Source: Chryseobacterium luquanense (GTDB taxonomy: Bacteria > Bacteroidota > Bacteroidia > Flavobacteriales > Weeksellaceae). Taken from it: 64,000 nucleotides of DNA. Location of the stretch: the NCBI RefSeq assembly GCF_026460945.1, contig NZ_JAOVZV010000003.1:1-64000 (forward strand). The letters run 5' to 3'. This document shows positions 7,961-15,717 of the stretch, piece by piece. The notes under the pieces are model-generated. The model saw nothing but the letters and a program-made list of their open reading frames with translations, had not been told where the DNA came from and searched no databases. Position numbers and translations under genes: made by a program. Numbering within the stretch: the stretch's first letter is position 1; every line of letters begins with the position of its first letter.

Positions 7961-8160
7961 ACCCAAACTATTCGGTTCTACAGAAAAGTGATTCGGTTTC
8001 AAACCATAAACTTTCGGTAATAAACCTTAATGATTGGGTTCAACACCGAAACGATTCGGTTCAGCGTAAAATATTTTCGGTTGAAGACTGAATCGATTGG
8101 GTGGAAAACCGAAACGATGATCATAACAACCGAAACAAACCATTACAGAACCGAAACAGA
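7961..8160. repeat. Array of about ten degenerate 21-bp units, each a small inverted repeat
   Basis: Units of 20-21 bp begin near 7961, 7981, 8002, 8023, 8044, 8064, 8085, 8106, 8128 and 8149. The best unit, AACCGAAACGATTCGGTTCA-like (8044-8063), holds opposed arms ACCGAA/TTCGGT. Left units keep mainly the TTCGGTT arm; right units keep mainly the ACCGAAAC arm. The 21-bp period equals two helical turns or seven codons. The frame beginning near 7960 is broken by a TGA at about 8088, and other frames carry stops, so it is not an intact gene. Function unknown. The rest of 7845-8333 holds no gene. Confidence 0.7.
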
Positions 8161-8247
8161 GGTCTAATGTATCTCAAGATTGCTATCAATAACCTTATTA
8201 TTTCCATAGAATACCTAAAAATATACATTGCAGATAATTCTATTCAT

Positions 8248-8278
8248 TAAAAAATCCTCAAACGATAGGTTTGAGGAT
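8248..8278 (-). terminator. Intrinsic terminator of the gene at 8334-8828
   Basis: A perfect 10-bp stem, ATCCTCAAAC (8254-8263) with GTTTGAGGAT (8269-8278), is followed on the minus strand by TTTTTT. Confidence 0.8.
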
Positions 8279-8302
8279 GATTTGTTTTTATTAAAAACGA
8301 TT

Positions 8303-8332
8303 GAGATTGCTTCACCTTCGGTTCGCAATGAC
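8303..8332. repeat. Short intergenic repeat GAGATTGCTTC...CGCAATGAC
   Basis: The element begins GAGATTGCTTC and ends CGCAATGAC, with ATTGC/GCAAT opposed. The same ends recur at 41365-41400. It lies between the stop of the minus-strand gene and its terminator. Confidence 0.6.
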
Positions 8333-8333
8333 T

Positions 8334-8828
8334 TTACAATTCCGGTGTTTCAGTATCTGGTTTTTTAGCAGAACCGCTTCTACCGAAAAACTGTTTCAGA
8401 TCTGCATGTTTAGTTTGAAAACCTGATACCGAACCTCCTGCTTTGTAGCTCGTAAAACCATAGTCTTCCAATGCCGCCTGATAATTGTCGTAATCGTGAA
8501 GCGTTTTGGCATCAACCATTTTTGTTATCAGACTGTTAAGCCTTGAAATCATTCCTTCAAGATTTCTACGGGAGTTGTAATCATTTTCAAATTCCTGCCA
8601 ATCCATATCAGGTGCGCTGAGGTTTGGCTGGTTTTTGTTGTAATCGTACACTTTATTTACCAAAAGTTTGTTTTGCTCATTGATACTTCCATAACGTTTG
8701 CGGTCTTGTGGAGAAAGATTATAGTTGAAATTTCCAAGAGCTGTTTCAAGAACGGTAATGGCATCAAGAATAGATGTAAGTTTTGCATTATCTAAATGCG
8801 CGTTGTTTAAATTTGTAATTCCCATCAT
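8334..8828 (-). CDS. Conserved hypothetical protein of Bacteroidetes
   Basis: The 164-residue soluble protein has no signal peptide and is mostly helical. Features are an N-terminal GITNLNNAHL, a middle NLSPQDRKRYGSINEQNKLLVNK, and C-terminal DYGFTSYKAG, which I associate with an uncharacterised family frequent in Chryseobacterium and relatives. The last 20 residues are charged and probably disordered. It is a single gene with its own terminator. No function can be assigned. Confidence 0.65.
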   Translation of the reverse strand: MMGITNLNNAHLDNAKLTSILDAITVLETALGNFNYNLSPQDRKRYGSINEQNKLLVNKVYDYNKNQPNLSAPDMDWQEFENDYNSRRNLEGMISRLNSLITKMVDAKTLHDYDNYQAALEDYGFTSYKAGGSVSGFQTKHADLKQFFGRSGSAKKPDTETPEL

Positions 8829-8997
8829 TTATGATTTAAAATGTTAGTATAAAATCTCTTTGTGTTTATTTAGGTCTGAACTAAAATAATGATTTTTTTT
8901 GATATGAAAATGAAGGTTATTGAATTAGTTAGTTTTTTATGTAATTCGATTCGTGAAAGTAAGTTTTATTTATACATTTGAAATATAATGTAAAATC

Positions 8998-9387
8998 ATG
9001 ACAACATATATGACAACCAAACTCGATTTAAGAGAATCTTTAAATATTACTATTTCTGAAACTTCAACTTCGGAAGAAAAGTTCCAAAACCAAACTTTGC
9101 GTCCTATTTTAAAATTGCAGAATGATCTTTATATTTCATTATTTACAAATTATACAATCCGTCAAAATGCAGATTTCAATACTTTAACTGCAGCGAAAAA
9201 AAATATTTTTATTGAACAGAGTCTTCAGAAAGATTTAGTTTTAAAAAATACTTTTATAGGAATGACGATTGGAATGTTTACTCTAGAAGAAATGGAGATT
9301 TATAATTCTGACAACAAAATTTTTAATAAAAGAATTATTACAATGCTGATTGAAAGATTGAAAAGCCAAATTGAAAAAAGTAAATAA
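8998..9387 (+). CDS. Conserved hypothetical protein (sometimes auto-labelled glyoxalase)
   Basis: The 129-residue protein carries the segment FQNQTLRPILKLQNDLYISLF (about 30-50) followed by helices and FIGMTIGMFTLEEMEIY. I recall this pattern from a small Flavobacteria family that databases sometimes call glyoxalase. No metal-binding His/Glu pattern of glyoxalases is visible, so I do not endorse that name. The DUF2199 gene follows after 3 bp, so the two are probably cotranscribed. An earlier in-frame ATG pair (MTTYM) makes the start uncertain by a few codons. Confidence 0.6.
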   Translation: MTTYMTTKLDLRESLNITISETSTSEEKFQNQTLRPILKLQNDLYISLFTNYTIRQNADFNTLTAAKKNIFIEQSLQKDLVLKNTFIGMTIGMFTLEEMEIYNSDNKIFNKRIITMLIERLKSQIEKSK

Positions 9388-9390
9388 AAA

Positions 9391-9885
9391 ATGAAATATA
9401 TCTGCGAATGTTGTGGCGAAGAAAAAGAAGAATGGCCTGCAATAGCTTACAATTCTCCATCTCCTTATATGGATCTTTCTAAGGAAGAAGAAAAAAAATC
9501 TGAATTGAGCCCTGATCTTTGCATCATAAGATATGAGGATGAAACCTGCTATTTTATAAGAGGTGTTCTCATTCAAAATGTAATTGACAGTTGTCAAAAT
9601 CTTGAATATGGAGTCTGGGTTTCTTTAAGTGAAAAAAGCTTCAATGAATATGCTGAAAATTACGATAACAAAGATTTTACAGCAGTATATTTTGGATGGC
9701 TATCCAATTATCTACCGGAGTATGACTACGATTCAATTCCGACAAATGTGGAAGTAGACAATTCTTTGGGTCGACCTTTAATTCTCCCCCATAGTTCCCA
9801 TGATGACCGCTTTGTGAAAGATTGCTATGGTGGAATTTCTAAAGAAGAAGCCGAGAAAAGAATTAATACGGTGTTGAATAGATAA
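9391..9885 (+). CDS. DUF2199 domain protein
   Basis: The 164-residue protein opens MKYICECCGEEKEEWPAIAY. Cys5, Cys7 and Cys8 form a knuckle typical of DUF2199, and the following W-P-A-I, SPDLCIIRYED, FIRGVL, WVSLSE and W-L-S-x-Y-L-P motifs also fit. The family is cytosolic and uncharacterised, and the cysteines suggest zinc binding. It sits between the preceding hypothetical gene (3-bp gap) and a small membrane protein gene (4-bp gap), forming a compact three-gene unit. Confidence 0.8.
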   Translation: MKYICECCGEEKEEWPAIAYNSPSPYMDLSKEEEKKSELSPDLCIIRYEDETCYFIRGVLIQNVIDSCQNLEYGVWVSLSEKSFNEYAENYDNKDFTAVYFGWLSNYLPEYDYDSIPTNVEVDNSLGRPLILPHSSHDDRFVKDCYGGISKEEAEKRINTVLNR

Positions 9886-9889
9886 CATT

Positions 9890-10126
9890 ATGAAAAACAA
9901 CAAAATTTCCAAATATTTAATGATTGTGGGAGGCTGCATGTTTTTACTATCCATATTAATGTTTATCGTTGGTGCATCAATGTTTACAGCTCGTGGAGAT
10001 TTCCCTCGTTTCACCATCAAATTGGCAGAAATTTGTTTTCTTTTTTGGATTCCCACTCTTATTTTAGGAGTAATTCTTTTGATAATTGGGTTAATAATAA
10101 GGATCTCAAATAAGTCAAATGTCTGA
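9890..10126 (+). CDS. Small two-TM membrane protein
   Basis: The 78-residue product has a basic N-terminus (MKNNKISKY), TM1 (about 8-31), a short loop with TARGDFPRF, and TM2 (about 44-70) ending in a basic tail. It is the third member of the 8998-10126 unit, 4 bp after the DUF2199 gene. No family recognised. Confidence 0.6.
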   Translation: MKNNKISKYLMIVGGCMFLLSILMFIVGASMFTARGDFPRFTIKLAEICFLFWIPTLILGVILLIIGLIIRISNKSNV

Positions 10127-10192
10127 AAAATAACTTTTAAATCATCATGAGCATCCAATTTCTCATCTTAACAAATAAATAATCTTACAGAT

Positions 10193-10200
10193 TACCTTTG
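10193..10200 (+). promoter_or_regulatory. -7 box (TACCTTTG)
   Basis: TACCTTTG matches TAnnTTTG 50 bp before the secreted-protein gene at 10250. No TTG is well placed at -33. Confidence 0.35.
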
Positions 10201-10249
10201 GCAAAGTATATTCAGTATTTTCGTTCGTCGAAAATTAAATCTATTCTGT

Positions 10250-11182
10250 ATGAATCTACTTTACTCAAAGTTTTTCACTGTTTTTTTCATAGTACTATCA
10301 CTCTTTTCATTAGCTCAAAATAAAAATCAAATTCAAGATTCTGTCGACATTCTTCCGGTATGGAAACTCGACGAAATTAAAAATGTTGTTATTAAAACCA
10401 CCACGACAGATTTTATAGATAACAAAAAGTCTGAAAAAAAATCTCAATTTGATGCACATTTTAAAATCATAAAAGTAGATGAACAGGGTTATGATGTAGA
10501 ATGGATGTACACCAAAGCTAACATTCCGGCGAACGGCGATTATTTAGTTGAAAATAATATTCTTTCAAAGATTCTAAATCAAAAGATTCTTATTCGTGTC
10601 TCTGATATCGGGAAATTTGTAGAGCTAACTAATAAAGAAGAAGTAGAAAAAAAGCTCTTGCCCATCGTGGAAGAATTCATTGCTAAAGAAAAAGATCCTC
10701 AAATGAAAGCTCAATATCAAGTAATGAAAGTAATGCTTACAGCAAAAGACGGACTAAAAATCGCAATTTTGAAACAAATTAGTTTTTATTATTTCTCGTT
10801 CGGCTATCATGCGAAACTTAATCAGAAACAATATAATGATGTAAAAATGCCCAATCCTTTTGGTGGAGACCTTTTTTCGGCCAAAGAAGTGGTAGAAATG
10901 ACTCAACTGAGTGCAGATCACAGTTCTCTCACTATGGAAACTCAAAAACAAGCTTCAGGAGAACATGTAAAAAAAGCTTTTATTGATTTTATTCATAAAA
11001 CAAAACCAGATAAAGCAAAACAAATTACCGATAGTTTAAAGAAATACTTCTTTGAAATTTCTGAAAAAAGCAAACATATCATCGACCTAAACAATAATAT
11101 TGTTACAAAAGGTATATTTGAAAGAATTATAAATATTGGCGTGCACAACAGAAAAACAGTTTGGGAAATCGAAACTGTTTAA
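10250..11182 (+). CDS. Secreted protein of unknown function
   Basis: The 310-residue protein has a signal peptide (about 1-22, ending SLAQ). The mature region alternates beta and helix, with Lys/Asp/Glu-rich segments. No catalytic motif, TM segment or T9SS C-terminal sorting domain is visible, so it probably stays in the periplasm or is anchored weakly. The next gene, 36 bp downstream, also encodes a secreted protein; they may form an operon ending at the terminator near 11760. Confidence 0.6.
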   Translation: MNLLYSKFFTVFFIVLSLFSLAQNKNQIQDSVDILPVWKLDEIKNVVIKTTTTDFIDNKKSEKKSQFDAHFKIIKVDEQGYDVEWMYTKANIPANGDYLVENNILSKILNQKILIRVSDIGKFVELTNKEEVEKKLLPIVEEFIAKEKDPQMKAQYQVMKVMLTAKDGLKIAILKQISFYYFSFGYHAKLNQKQYNDVKMPNPFGGDLFSAKEVVEMTQLSADHSSLTMETQKQASGEHVKKAFIDFIHKTKPDKAKQITDSLKKYFFEISEKSKHIIDLNNNIVTKGIFERIINIGVHNRKTVWEIETV

Positions 11183-11218
11183 TTACCTTTACGTTACAAA
11201 CCACAAAAAACAAAAACT

Positions 11219-11728
11219 ATGAAAAATTCAGTTCTATTTATTTTTCTTTTATCATTTTTAAGTTTTGGCAATTTTGCATTTGCTCAAAAAATTGCTGACG
11301 GCGAAAGTATTGATGTGAACGGAATGAAAGTAACTTTTAATATTACCAATAAAGAAAGTATTGAAGTTGGCGGAAAAACCTTTGATCGCTACAAAGTTTC
11401 TGCAGCAGTACAAAATACTTCCGACAAATCTTACAATATCCGTTTAAATTCATCTCCGCAAATCGTTACCAATATCGGAATCGTGGAACTGGACTGCATC
11501 AATGCAACCGGAGCAAAACTTACCTCAAAAAAGATTCAGCTTAAAATGAGAACGCAGATAATTAATGCTACTTATTCTGCTTATGATAAATCGGGGAAGT
11601 TTACCACAAATATTTTACCGGTAATTGGAAGTTATTATTTTGATTCCGGAGATATCATTAATGACAATGCTATTTTTATTGTTCCACAAGGACAAAAACC
11701 TGATGTTACGGTAAGAAGTCTTAGATAA
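11219..11728 (+). CDS. Small secreted beta-rich protein, unknown function
   Basis: The 169-residue product has a signal peptide ending NFAFA-Q (about 22). The mature part is beta-rich, with motifs such as GMKVTFNITNKESIEVGGK and VSAAVQNTSDKSYNIRL, resembling an immunoglobulin-like sandwich. No lipobox or enzyme motif is seen. A strong terminator follows directly. Confidence 0.6.
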   Translation: MKNSVLFIFLLSFLSFGNFAFAQKIADGESIDVNGMKVTFNITNKESIEVGGKTFDRYKVSAAVQNTSDKSYNIRLNSSPQIVTNIGIVELDCINATGAKLTSKKIQLKMRTQIINATYSAYDKSGKFTTNILPVIGSYYFDSGDIINDNAIFIVPQGQKPDVTVRSLR

Positions 11729-11731
11729 AAG

Positions 11732-11765
11732 AATATCCTCTGAAAATTCAGAGGATATTTTATTT
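11732..11765 (+). terminator. Intrinsic terminator
   Basis: AATATCCTCTGA pairs with TCAGAGGATATT (12 bp) around a 4-nt loop, then TTATTTTATT. Confidence 0.85.
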
Positions 11766-11810
11766 TATTGACACGGTTAAAATCCAACTAAGTAAACCTT
11801 AAATTTAACC

Positions 11811-12359
11811 TTACTTACTCCACATCGGATTGTGCTTTGAAATCTCTTGATTTATAGAACAGTCTTCGGAATGAGCTCCTTTAAGAAAACCAATACTCAT
11901 CAGAAATTCGTTAACGATTTCTCCGCCTGTAAATTTGAAAGTTTTTTTGAAAAGTTTCATCCATTCTTCTAGAGTTTTTGGATGATGATGTTCGAGCCAT
12001 TTTTCAAATGAACCAAATTCTTGTTGTAATTCTATAACGGTTTTTGCGTTTTCTATGGCTGCATTCACTTTCAGTTTATTCCTGATAATTCCAGGATCAG
12101 CTAATAATCTCTCACGGTCTTCTTCGGTGTAGGCAGCAACTTTTTTAATATTGAAATTGTCATAGGCATTTCTGAAACCCTCTTCTTTTTTAAGAATCGT
12201 TTCCCAGCTCAATCCTGCCTGATTTATTTCCATAACGAGTCTTCCAAACAATTCGTTATCATCATGAATTGGAAATCCGTAATGGTTGTCGTGGTATTTT
12301 TTGTGCAGTTCTTTTCTGCTTTCGGGCTGCATCCTTTCGATGGCGGAACAGTAACTCAT
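11811..12359 (-). CDS. tag: DNA-3-methyladenine glycosylase I
   Basis: The 182-residue enzyme removes 3-methyladenine from alkylated DNA to start base excision repair. Tag hallmarks are present. The zinc ligands are Cys4 (MSYC), His23 (KYHDN), His163 and Cys167 (H-x3-C). Glu44 with QAGLSW (48-52) matches the catalytic pocket of E. coli Tag. Its ATG overlaps the stop of the upstream MazG-like gene by four bases (ATGA), so the two are translationally coupled. Confidence 0.93.
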   Translation of the reverse strand: MSYCSAIERMQPESRKELHKKYHDNHYGFPIHDDNELFGRLVMEINQAGLSWETILKKEEGFRNAYDNFNIKKVAAYTEEDRERLLADPGIIRNKLKVNAAIENAKTVIELQQEFGSFEKWLEHHHPKTLEEWMKLFKKTFKFTGGEIVNEFLMSIGFLKGAHSEDCSINQEISKHNPMWSK

Positions 12360-12676
12360 TGTAATAAATTTTCAGTTTTTGTTAAAAAATTTTCCAGTGC
12401 CTCTTTAATATCAATTCCGGTACGGTCTGCTAAAACAATAAGCCACCAAATGTTTTCGCCTAATTTATGTTCCAACTCTTCTGAAGCATTCTTATTTGAC
12501 CATGTTTTTTCATGGGACATTACATTTCGACCTATCAATCCGGCATCCGTAAGATATGCTAAAGCATCTTGTTCAGCTGTCCACTCTTTTCCATTCTGCT
12601 GAATTTCCAGATTGTGATATTTTTCTCTGATATTGAGAGAACGTTTTATGATTTCATCAAAATTATTTTGATCCAT
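12356..12676 (-). CDS. MazG-like protein
   Basis: The 106-residue all-helical protein carries the MazG-like signature SEELEHKLGENIWWLIVLADR. The ExxE...ENxxW pattern corresponds to the metal-binding helix pair of nucleotide pyrophosphohydrolases. Some MazG-like proteins of this size have degenerate catalytic sites, so activity is not certain. The coupling to tag (ATGA overlap) suggests a joint role in nucleotide or DNA damage housekeeping. Confidence 0.75.
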   Translation of the reverse strand: MDQNNFDEIIKRSLNIREKYHNLEIQQNGKEWTAEQDALAYLTDAGLIGRNVMSHEKTWSNKNASEELEHKLGENIWWLIVLADRTGIDIKEALENFLTKTENLLQ

Positions 12677-12755
12677 TATCTTTATTTTATCCGATAAAGA
12701 TAATAGAAACTGCTGACAACTGCTTGTCAGGAGATTGATATTTAAATGATAATTC

Positions 12756-13691
12756 TTATGCTAATTCTTCAGTTTTCAATCTGAAAATCTCTTTCGAATT
12801 AAAAACGATTACTGCCAAAAATATAATTGAGTAAGAAACAATCTGTAAACCTCCAAGTTCTTCGTTGTAAACTGCTCCTGCCAAAATAAATGCAATAATA
12901 GGATTGATATTGAGGATCATACCGACTTTTGAGGAAGCAATTCCCGACATTGCGTAAAGATTTAAAAGCAACGGAACAATGGTATACATTACCGCAATGA
13001 TTTCGATATAAAAATAGAATTTAAAATCTGTAGGAACTTCTCCTGAATATTTCGGAAAAAATGGTAACAAAATCAATGCTGCGAGAATCATATGGAAATT
13101 CAGAACCAAAAACTTATCAAATTTTGAATTGGCACTTTGAATAATCAGATAACAAGCATAAGTAGAACCTATCAAACTGCTGTAAACCATATCCAAAAGA
13201 TTGGAATAAGATAACAAAATACATCCTATTCCACTCAAAAACACAGATAGCCATTGCAATTTGGAAAGCTTTTCACGCAGAATAAAAAATGCAAGAATTG
13301 TTGTGATAATCGGACAAACGAGATACGCCACCGAAGTAGCTCTTACACTGATATGATTCATCACATAGATAAATGAAAACCAATTTCCGGTAAGTAAAAT
13401 ACTGCTCAGAATATTTAAACCAACAATCTTTTTCCTGCTATTTTGGGAAAGAGTTTTAAAATATTTTAAATTATCTTCTACCTTCAATCTTCTGAAAAGC
13501 ACCGTCACGACGGTCATAATAATAGCACAACTAAAAACTCTGTAAAATAAAATATCAAGTGAAGCATACAAATGCAATGGTTTTAAAACTAAACTAAAAG
13601 TTCCCCACAGCGAAAATGCAATAATAGCGGCGAGATAATATTTCAGATTTTTCAATTGGAGATGGTATTTTATTGCTTTAAAGTGGCGCAA
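12756..13691 (-). CDS. EamA/DMT-family inner-membrane transporter
   Basis: The 311-residue protein has about ten hydrophobic helices in two five-helix halves, with FSLWGTFSLVLKPL in the first and the EamA-like NPIIAFILAGAVYNEEL in the second. DMT transporters export small metabolites; the substrate cannot be told from sequence. The HxlR-type regulator gene lies 23 bp upstream on the same strand, so it probably controls this gene as an operon. Confidence 0.85.
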   Translation of the reverse strand: MRHFKAIKYHLQLKNLKYYLAAIIAFSLWGTFSLVLKPLHLYASLDILFYRVFSCAIIMTVVTVLFRRLKVEDNLKYFKTLSQNSRKKIVGLNILSSILLTGNWFSFIYVMNHISVRATSVAYLVCPIITTILAFFILREKLSKLQWLSVFLSGIGCILLSYSNLLDMVYSSLIGSTYACYLIIQSANSKFDKFLVLNFHMILAALILLPFFPKYSGEVPTDFKFYFYIEIIAVMYTIVPLLLNLYAMSGIASSKVGMILNINPIIAFILAGAVYNEELGGLQIVSYSIIFLAVIVFNSKEIFRLKTEELA

Positions 13692-13714
13692 AGATAAAAA
13701 ATAATAGAGTACTC

Positions 13715-14083
13715 CTAATGAATCTCCCCTTCGTACTTTATAATGTCATGAAAAGTTTTCTTGTAACCTTCTCCCCAGCTTTTCATCGAATACAAAACTT
13801 CAAGAACATCTTTTCCACCTTCAGTTAATGAATATTCAACTTTTGGTGGCAAAACATTAAAAATTTTCTTTGAAACTATACCATGAAATTCCAACTCTGC
13901 CAACTGCTGGTTTAAAACTCTTGCAGAAGCCTGAGGAATAGATTTGTGTAATTCTGAAGGACGTTTCATTCCTTTATTGATGTTAGCTAACAAATTTGCT
14001 TTCCACTTTCCACCGATTACTTCAATGGCTATATTAAGACCGCAGCTTAAATCTTTGGGAATCTTTTTCTCATACATTTTCAA
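13715..14083 (-). CDS. HxlR-family transcriptional regulator
   Basis: The 122-residue winged-helix protein has HxlR features: conserved Cys14, GGKWKANLL (24-32), the recognition region QASARVLNQQLAELE, and wing PPKVEYSLTE. HxlR/YodB proteins often sense electrophiles or quinones through the N-terminal Cys. It is transcribed with the downstream EamA transporter and probably controls it. A TAnnTTTG box lies 13 bp upstream. Confidence 0.88.
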   Translation of the reverse strand: MKMYEKKIPKDLSCGLNIAIEVIGGKWKANLLANINKGMKRPSELHKSIPQASARVLNQQLAELEFHGIVSKKIFNVLPPKVEYSLTEGGKDVLEVLYSMKSWGEGYKKTFHDIIKYEGEIH

Positions 14084-14095
14084 TCATTTAGAGTA

Positions 14096-14103
14096 CAAAT
14101 ATA
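14096..14103 (-). promoter_or_regulatory. -7 box (TATATTTG) of the hxlR-eamA operon
   Basis: TATATTTG on the minus strand matches TAnnTTTG. The predicted start leaves a leader of at most about 6-12 nt before the ATG at 14083 or the second one at 14077. Confidence 0.5.
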
Positions 14104-14209
14104 GCAGTAAATACATTTATATATACTGAGAAAATTATCAGTACAGGACAATTTTAACCCTAATTGCAATTTATCGTGCATTGTTTAATCTTTACATCCT
14201 AAATTTATA

Positions 14210-14653
14210 ATGATGATTTCAACTTTAAACACCCTCACGAAAGCACTTGTAATTTTTGTGATTTTCGATTTTTTTATGTTTTTTGTATTAGAAGTAATCT
14301 TCTGGATGCAACCTTTTGTTTATACGATTTTACTTGAAATGTTTAATAATCCTCCTAAAACATTAGACTTTTCTACACACGCTTTGGTTCTTAAAAAACT
14401 CTTTATCAACCAGGGTTTTTACAATCTTTTCTTTGCTGTAGGTGGGCTTGCTGGTTTGTATTATTTAAATAAAAACAAAGCAGTTGGTTATGCATTAATC
14501 ACATTGGTTTGTTTTTCGGCAGTCGGGGCAGGAATTATTCTTGCAATTACATCAAAGGCTTATATTTTGGCATTTCTTCAGACGGTTCCGGCCGCGTTTG
14601 CTCTTTTTAAAGTTTATCCTTTATTTAAAAATGAATTGAATAAGTCAAATTAA
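14210..14653 (+). CDS. DUF1304-like integral membrane protein
   Basis: The 147-residue protein has four predicted TM helices. Motifs EVIFWMQPF, NQGFYNLFFAVGGLAGL and VPAAFAL near the end fit the DUF1304 pattern (MExFxW, NQGxYNxFLAxGL, LPAxxAL). The family is uncharacterised. It is divergent from the hxlR gene and might be within its regulon, but no shared operator was resolved. Confidence 0.65.
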   Translation: MMISTLNTLTKALVIFVIFDFFMFFVLEVIFWMQPFVYTILLEMFNNPPKTLDFSTHALVLKKLFINQGFYNLFFAVGGLAGLYYLNKNKAVGYALITLVCFSAVGAGIILAITSKAYILAFLQTVPAAFALFKVYPLFKNELNKSN

Positions 14654-14660
14654 ATTTAAC

Positions 14661-14687
14661 AAAAAATCTCTGATGATTTCAGAGATT
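14661..14687 (-). terminator. Intrinsic terminator of the oxidoreductase gene
   Basis: AATCTCTGA pairs with TCAGAGATT (9 bp). On the minus strand TTTTTT follows; on the plus strand the T-run is weak. Confidence 0.75.
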
Positions 14688-14693
14688 AATAAT

Positions 14694-15224
14694 TTAAAGT
14701 GTTTCAAGAAAATCAAGATACAGCGGAACACTTTGCTCAATCCATTCCGGAGAGGTATTATACTCCATTCCGTAATAAACAAAAGGTTTTTTGTAATCTG
14801 CTTTTATATATTCAAAACTGAGCTCGAAAGTTCTTGTGAATTCAATCACCGTATGTCTATATTTCCCCTGAGCATTGAAATCTTCATTATCTACTCCTGC
14901 AGATATTGCCAAAGCAATCTTTTTTCCACCAACTTTAAATCCGCTTTTGCTTCCATAAGCCCAACCGTGCAAAAGAACTTCATCCAACCATTTTTTCAAC
15001 AACGACGGACTGCTAAACCAATAAAAAGGAAACTGAAAAACTATTTTATCGTAAGCTTCAACTAATTCCTGTTCTTTTTTAATATCTATTATTCCATCCG
15101 GATAAGCTTTGTACAATTCATGAACAACATACTTTTCTGGAAATTTATTCAACTCTTCCACCCATCTTTTGTTAATTAAAGATTCTTCCATTTTGGGATG
15201 AGTTACTATTATTAATGTTTTCAT
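14694..15224 (-). CDS. NAD(P)H-dependent oxidoreductase, flavodoxin-like fold
   Basis: The 176-residue flavoprotein fits the MdaB/KefF quinone-reductase family. The N-terminal strand and phosphate loop TLIIVTHPKMEESLINK bind FMN, followed by the substrate loop QFPFYWFSSPSLLKKWLDEV and WAYG. These enzymes do two-electron reduction of quinones, avoiding semiquinone stress. It is divergent from an HxlR regulator with an inverted repeat between them, a common arrangement for electrophile-inducible reductases. Confidence 0.88.
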   Translation of the reverse strand: MKTLIIVTHPKMEESLINKRWVEELNKFPEKYVVHELYKAYPDGIIDIKKEQELVEAYDKIVFQFPFYWFSSPSLLKKWLDEVLLHGWAYGSKSGFKVGGKKIALAISAGVDNEDFNAQGKYRHTVIEFTRTFELSFEYIKADYKKPFVYYGMEYNTSPEWIEQSVPLYLDFLETL

Positions 15225-15242
15225 ATTTTAAAATTTCTGTTA

Positions 15243-15250
15243 CAAAAATA
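15243..15250 (-). promoter_or_regulatory. -7 box (TATTTTTG) of the oxidoreductase gene
   Basis: TATTTTTG on the minus strand matches TAnnTTTG, about 19 bp before the ATG. The operator arm at 15257-15269 lies just upstream. Confidence 0.5.
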
Positions 15251-15256
15251 ATAGGT

Positions 15257-15313
15257 GTAACTTACATTTCCGATATTAGCAACCAATTGTATGGTACTAT
15301 AAAAAATGTAAGT
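15257..15313. promoter_or_regulatory. Candidate HxlR operator, divergent promoter region
   Basis: ACTTACATTT (15260-15269) and AAATGTAAGT (15304-15313) are perfect 10-bp inverted copies. The left one is part of GTAA-C-TTAC (15257-15265), itself a palindrome. One arm lies upstream of the oxidoreductase -7 box, the other touches the hxlR start. This fits repression of both genes by the HxlR dimer. Confidence 0.6.
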
Positions 15314-15314
15314 A

Positions 15315-15674
15315 ATGACTAAAATAAAAGAAACCTCAACCAACTTTGCCAATAAAAAAGCACTCACAGACGAATGTCCGGAATTATATGCTTCCAAATT
15401 AATTGGCGGGCAATGGTCTCTCGCAATCTGCAGTTATTTAATTAACGGAAAACTGAGATTTGGAGAATTAAGAAAAAGTTTGGGAAATATTACAGAAAGA
15501 ATGCTCACTCTTCAACTTCGAAGATTGGAAGAAGACAAAATTATCACAAGAACTGTTTACGCAGAAGTTCCACCAAGAGTTGAGTATGAATTAACAAAAA
15601 TTGGATATCAGTTAAAACCAGTCATTCAGGAATTGGAAAAATGGGGAATCATGCATAAGGAAAATATTGAATAA
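15315..15674 (+). CDS. HxlR-family transcriptional regulator
   Basis: The 119-residue winged-helix protein carries Cys21 (DECPE), GGQWSLAIC (31-39), the recognition segment ITERMLTLQLRRLEEDKII and the wing VPPRVEYELTKIG. It is divergent from the flavodoxin-fold oxidoreductase and overlaps a likely operator, so it probably senses electrophiles or quinones and derepresses that gene. It differs clearly from the HxlR protein at 13715 and is not a duplicate. Confidence 0.9.
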   Translation: MTKIKETSTNFANKKALTDECPELYASKLIGGQWSLAICSYLINGKLRFGELRKSLGNITERMLTLQLRRLEEDKIITRTVYAEVPPRVEYELTKIGYQLKPVIQELEKWGIMHKENIE

Positions 15675-15685
15675 TTAGAAACAAA

Positions 15686-15716
15686 AAAACCTCTGAAAAT
15701 CTCAGAGGTTTATATT
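15686..15716. terminator. Bidirectional terminator between hxlR and emrB-like genes
   Basis: AACCTCTGA (15688-15696) pairs with TCAGAGGTT (15702-15710). T-rich tracts follow on both strands, between convergent genes. Confidence 0.85.
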
Positions 15717-15717
15717 T

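Noticed and set aside
7961..8160. CRISPR array
   Set aside because: Units are 20-21 bp with no unique spacers between them, degenerate, and internally palindromic; no cas genes.
12264..12602. 112-codon frame opposite the tag/MazG-like genes
   Set aside because: Antisense shadow of two recognisable coupled genes.
14673..15065. 130-codon frame opposite the flavodoxin-fold oxidoreductase
   Set aside because: Antisense shadow; the opposite strand encodes a recognisable family.
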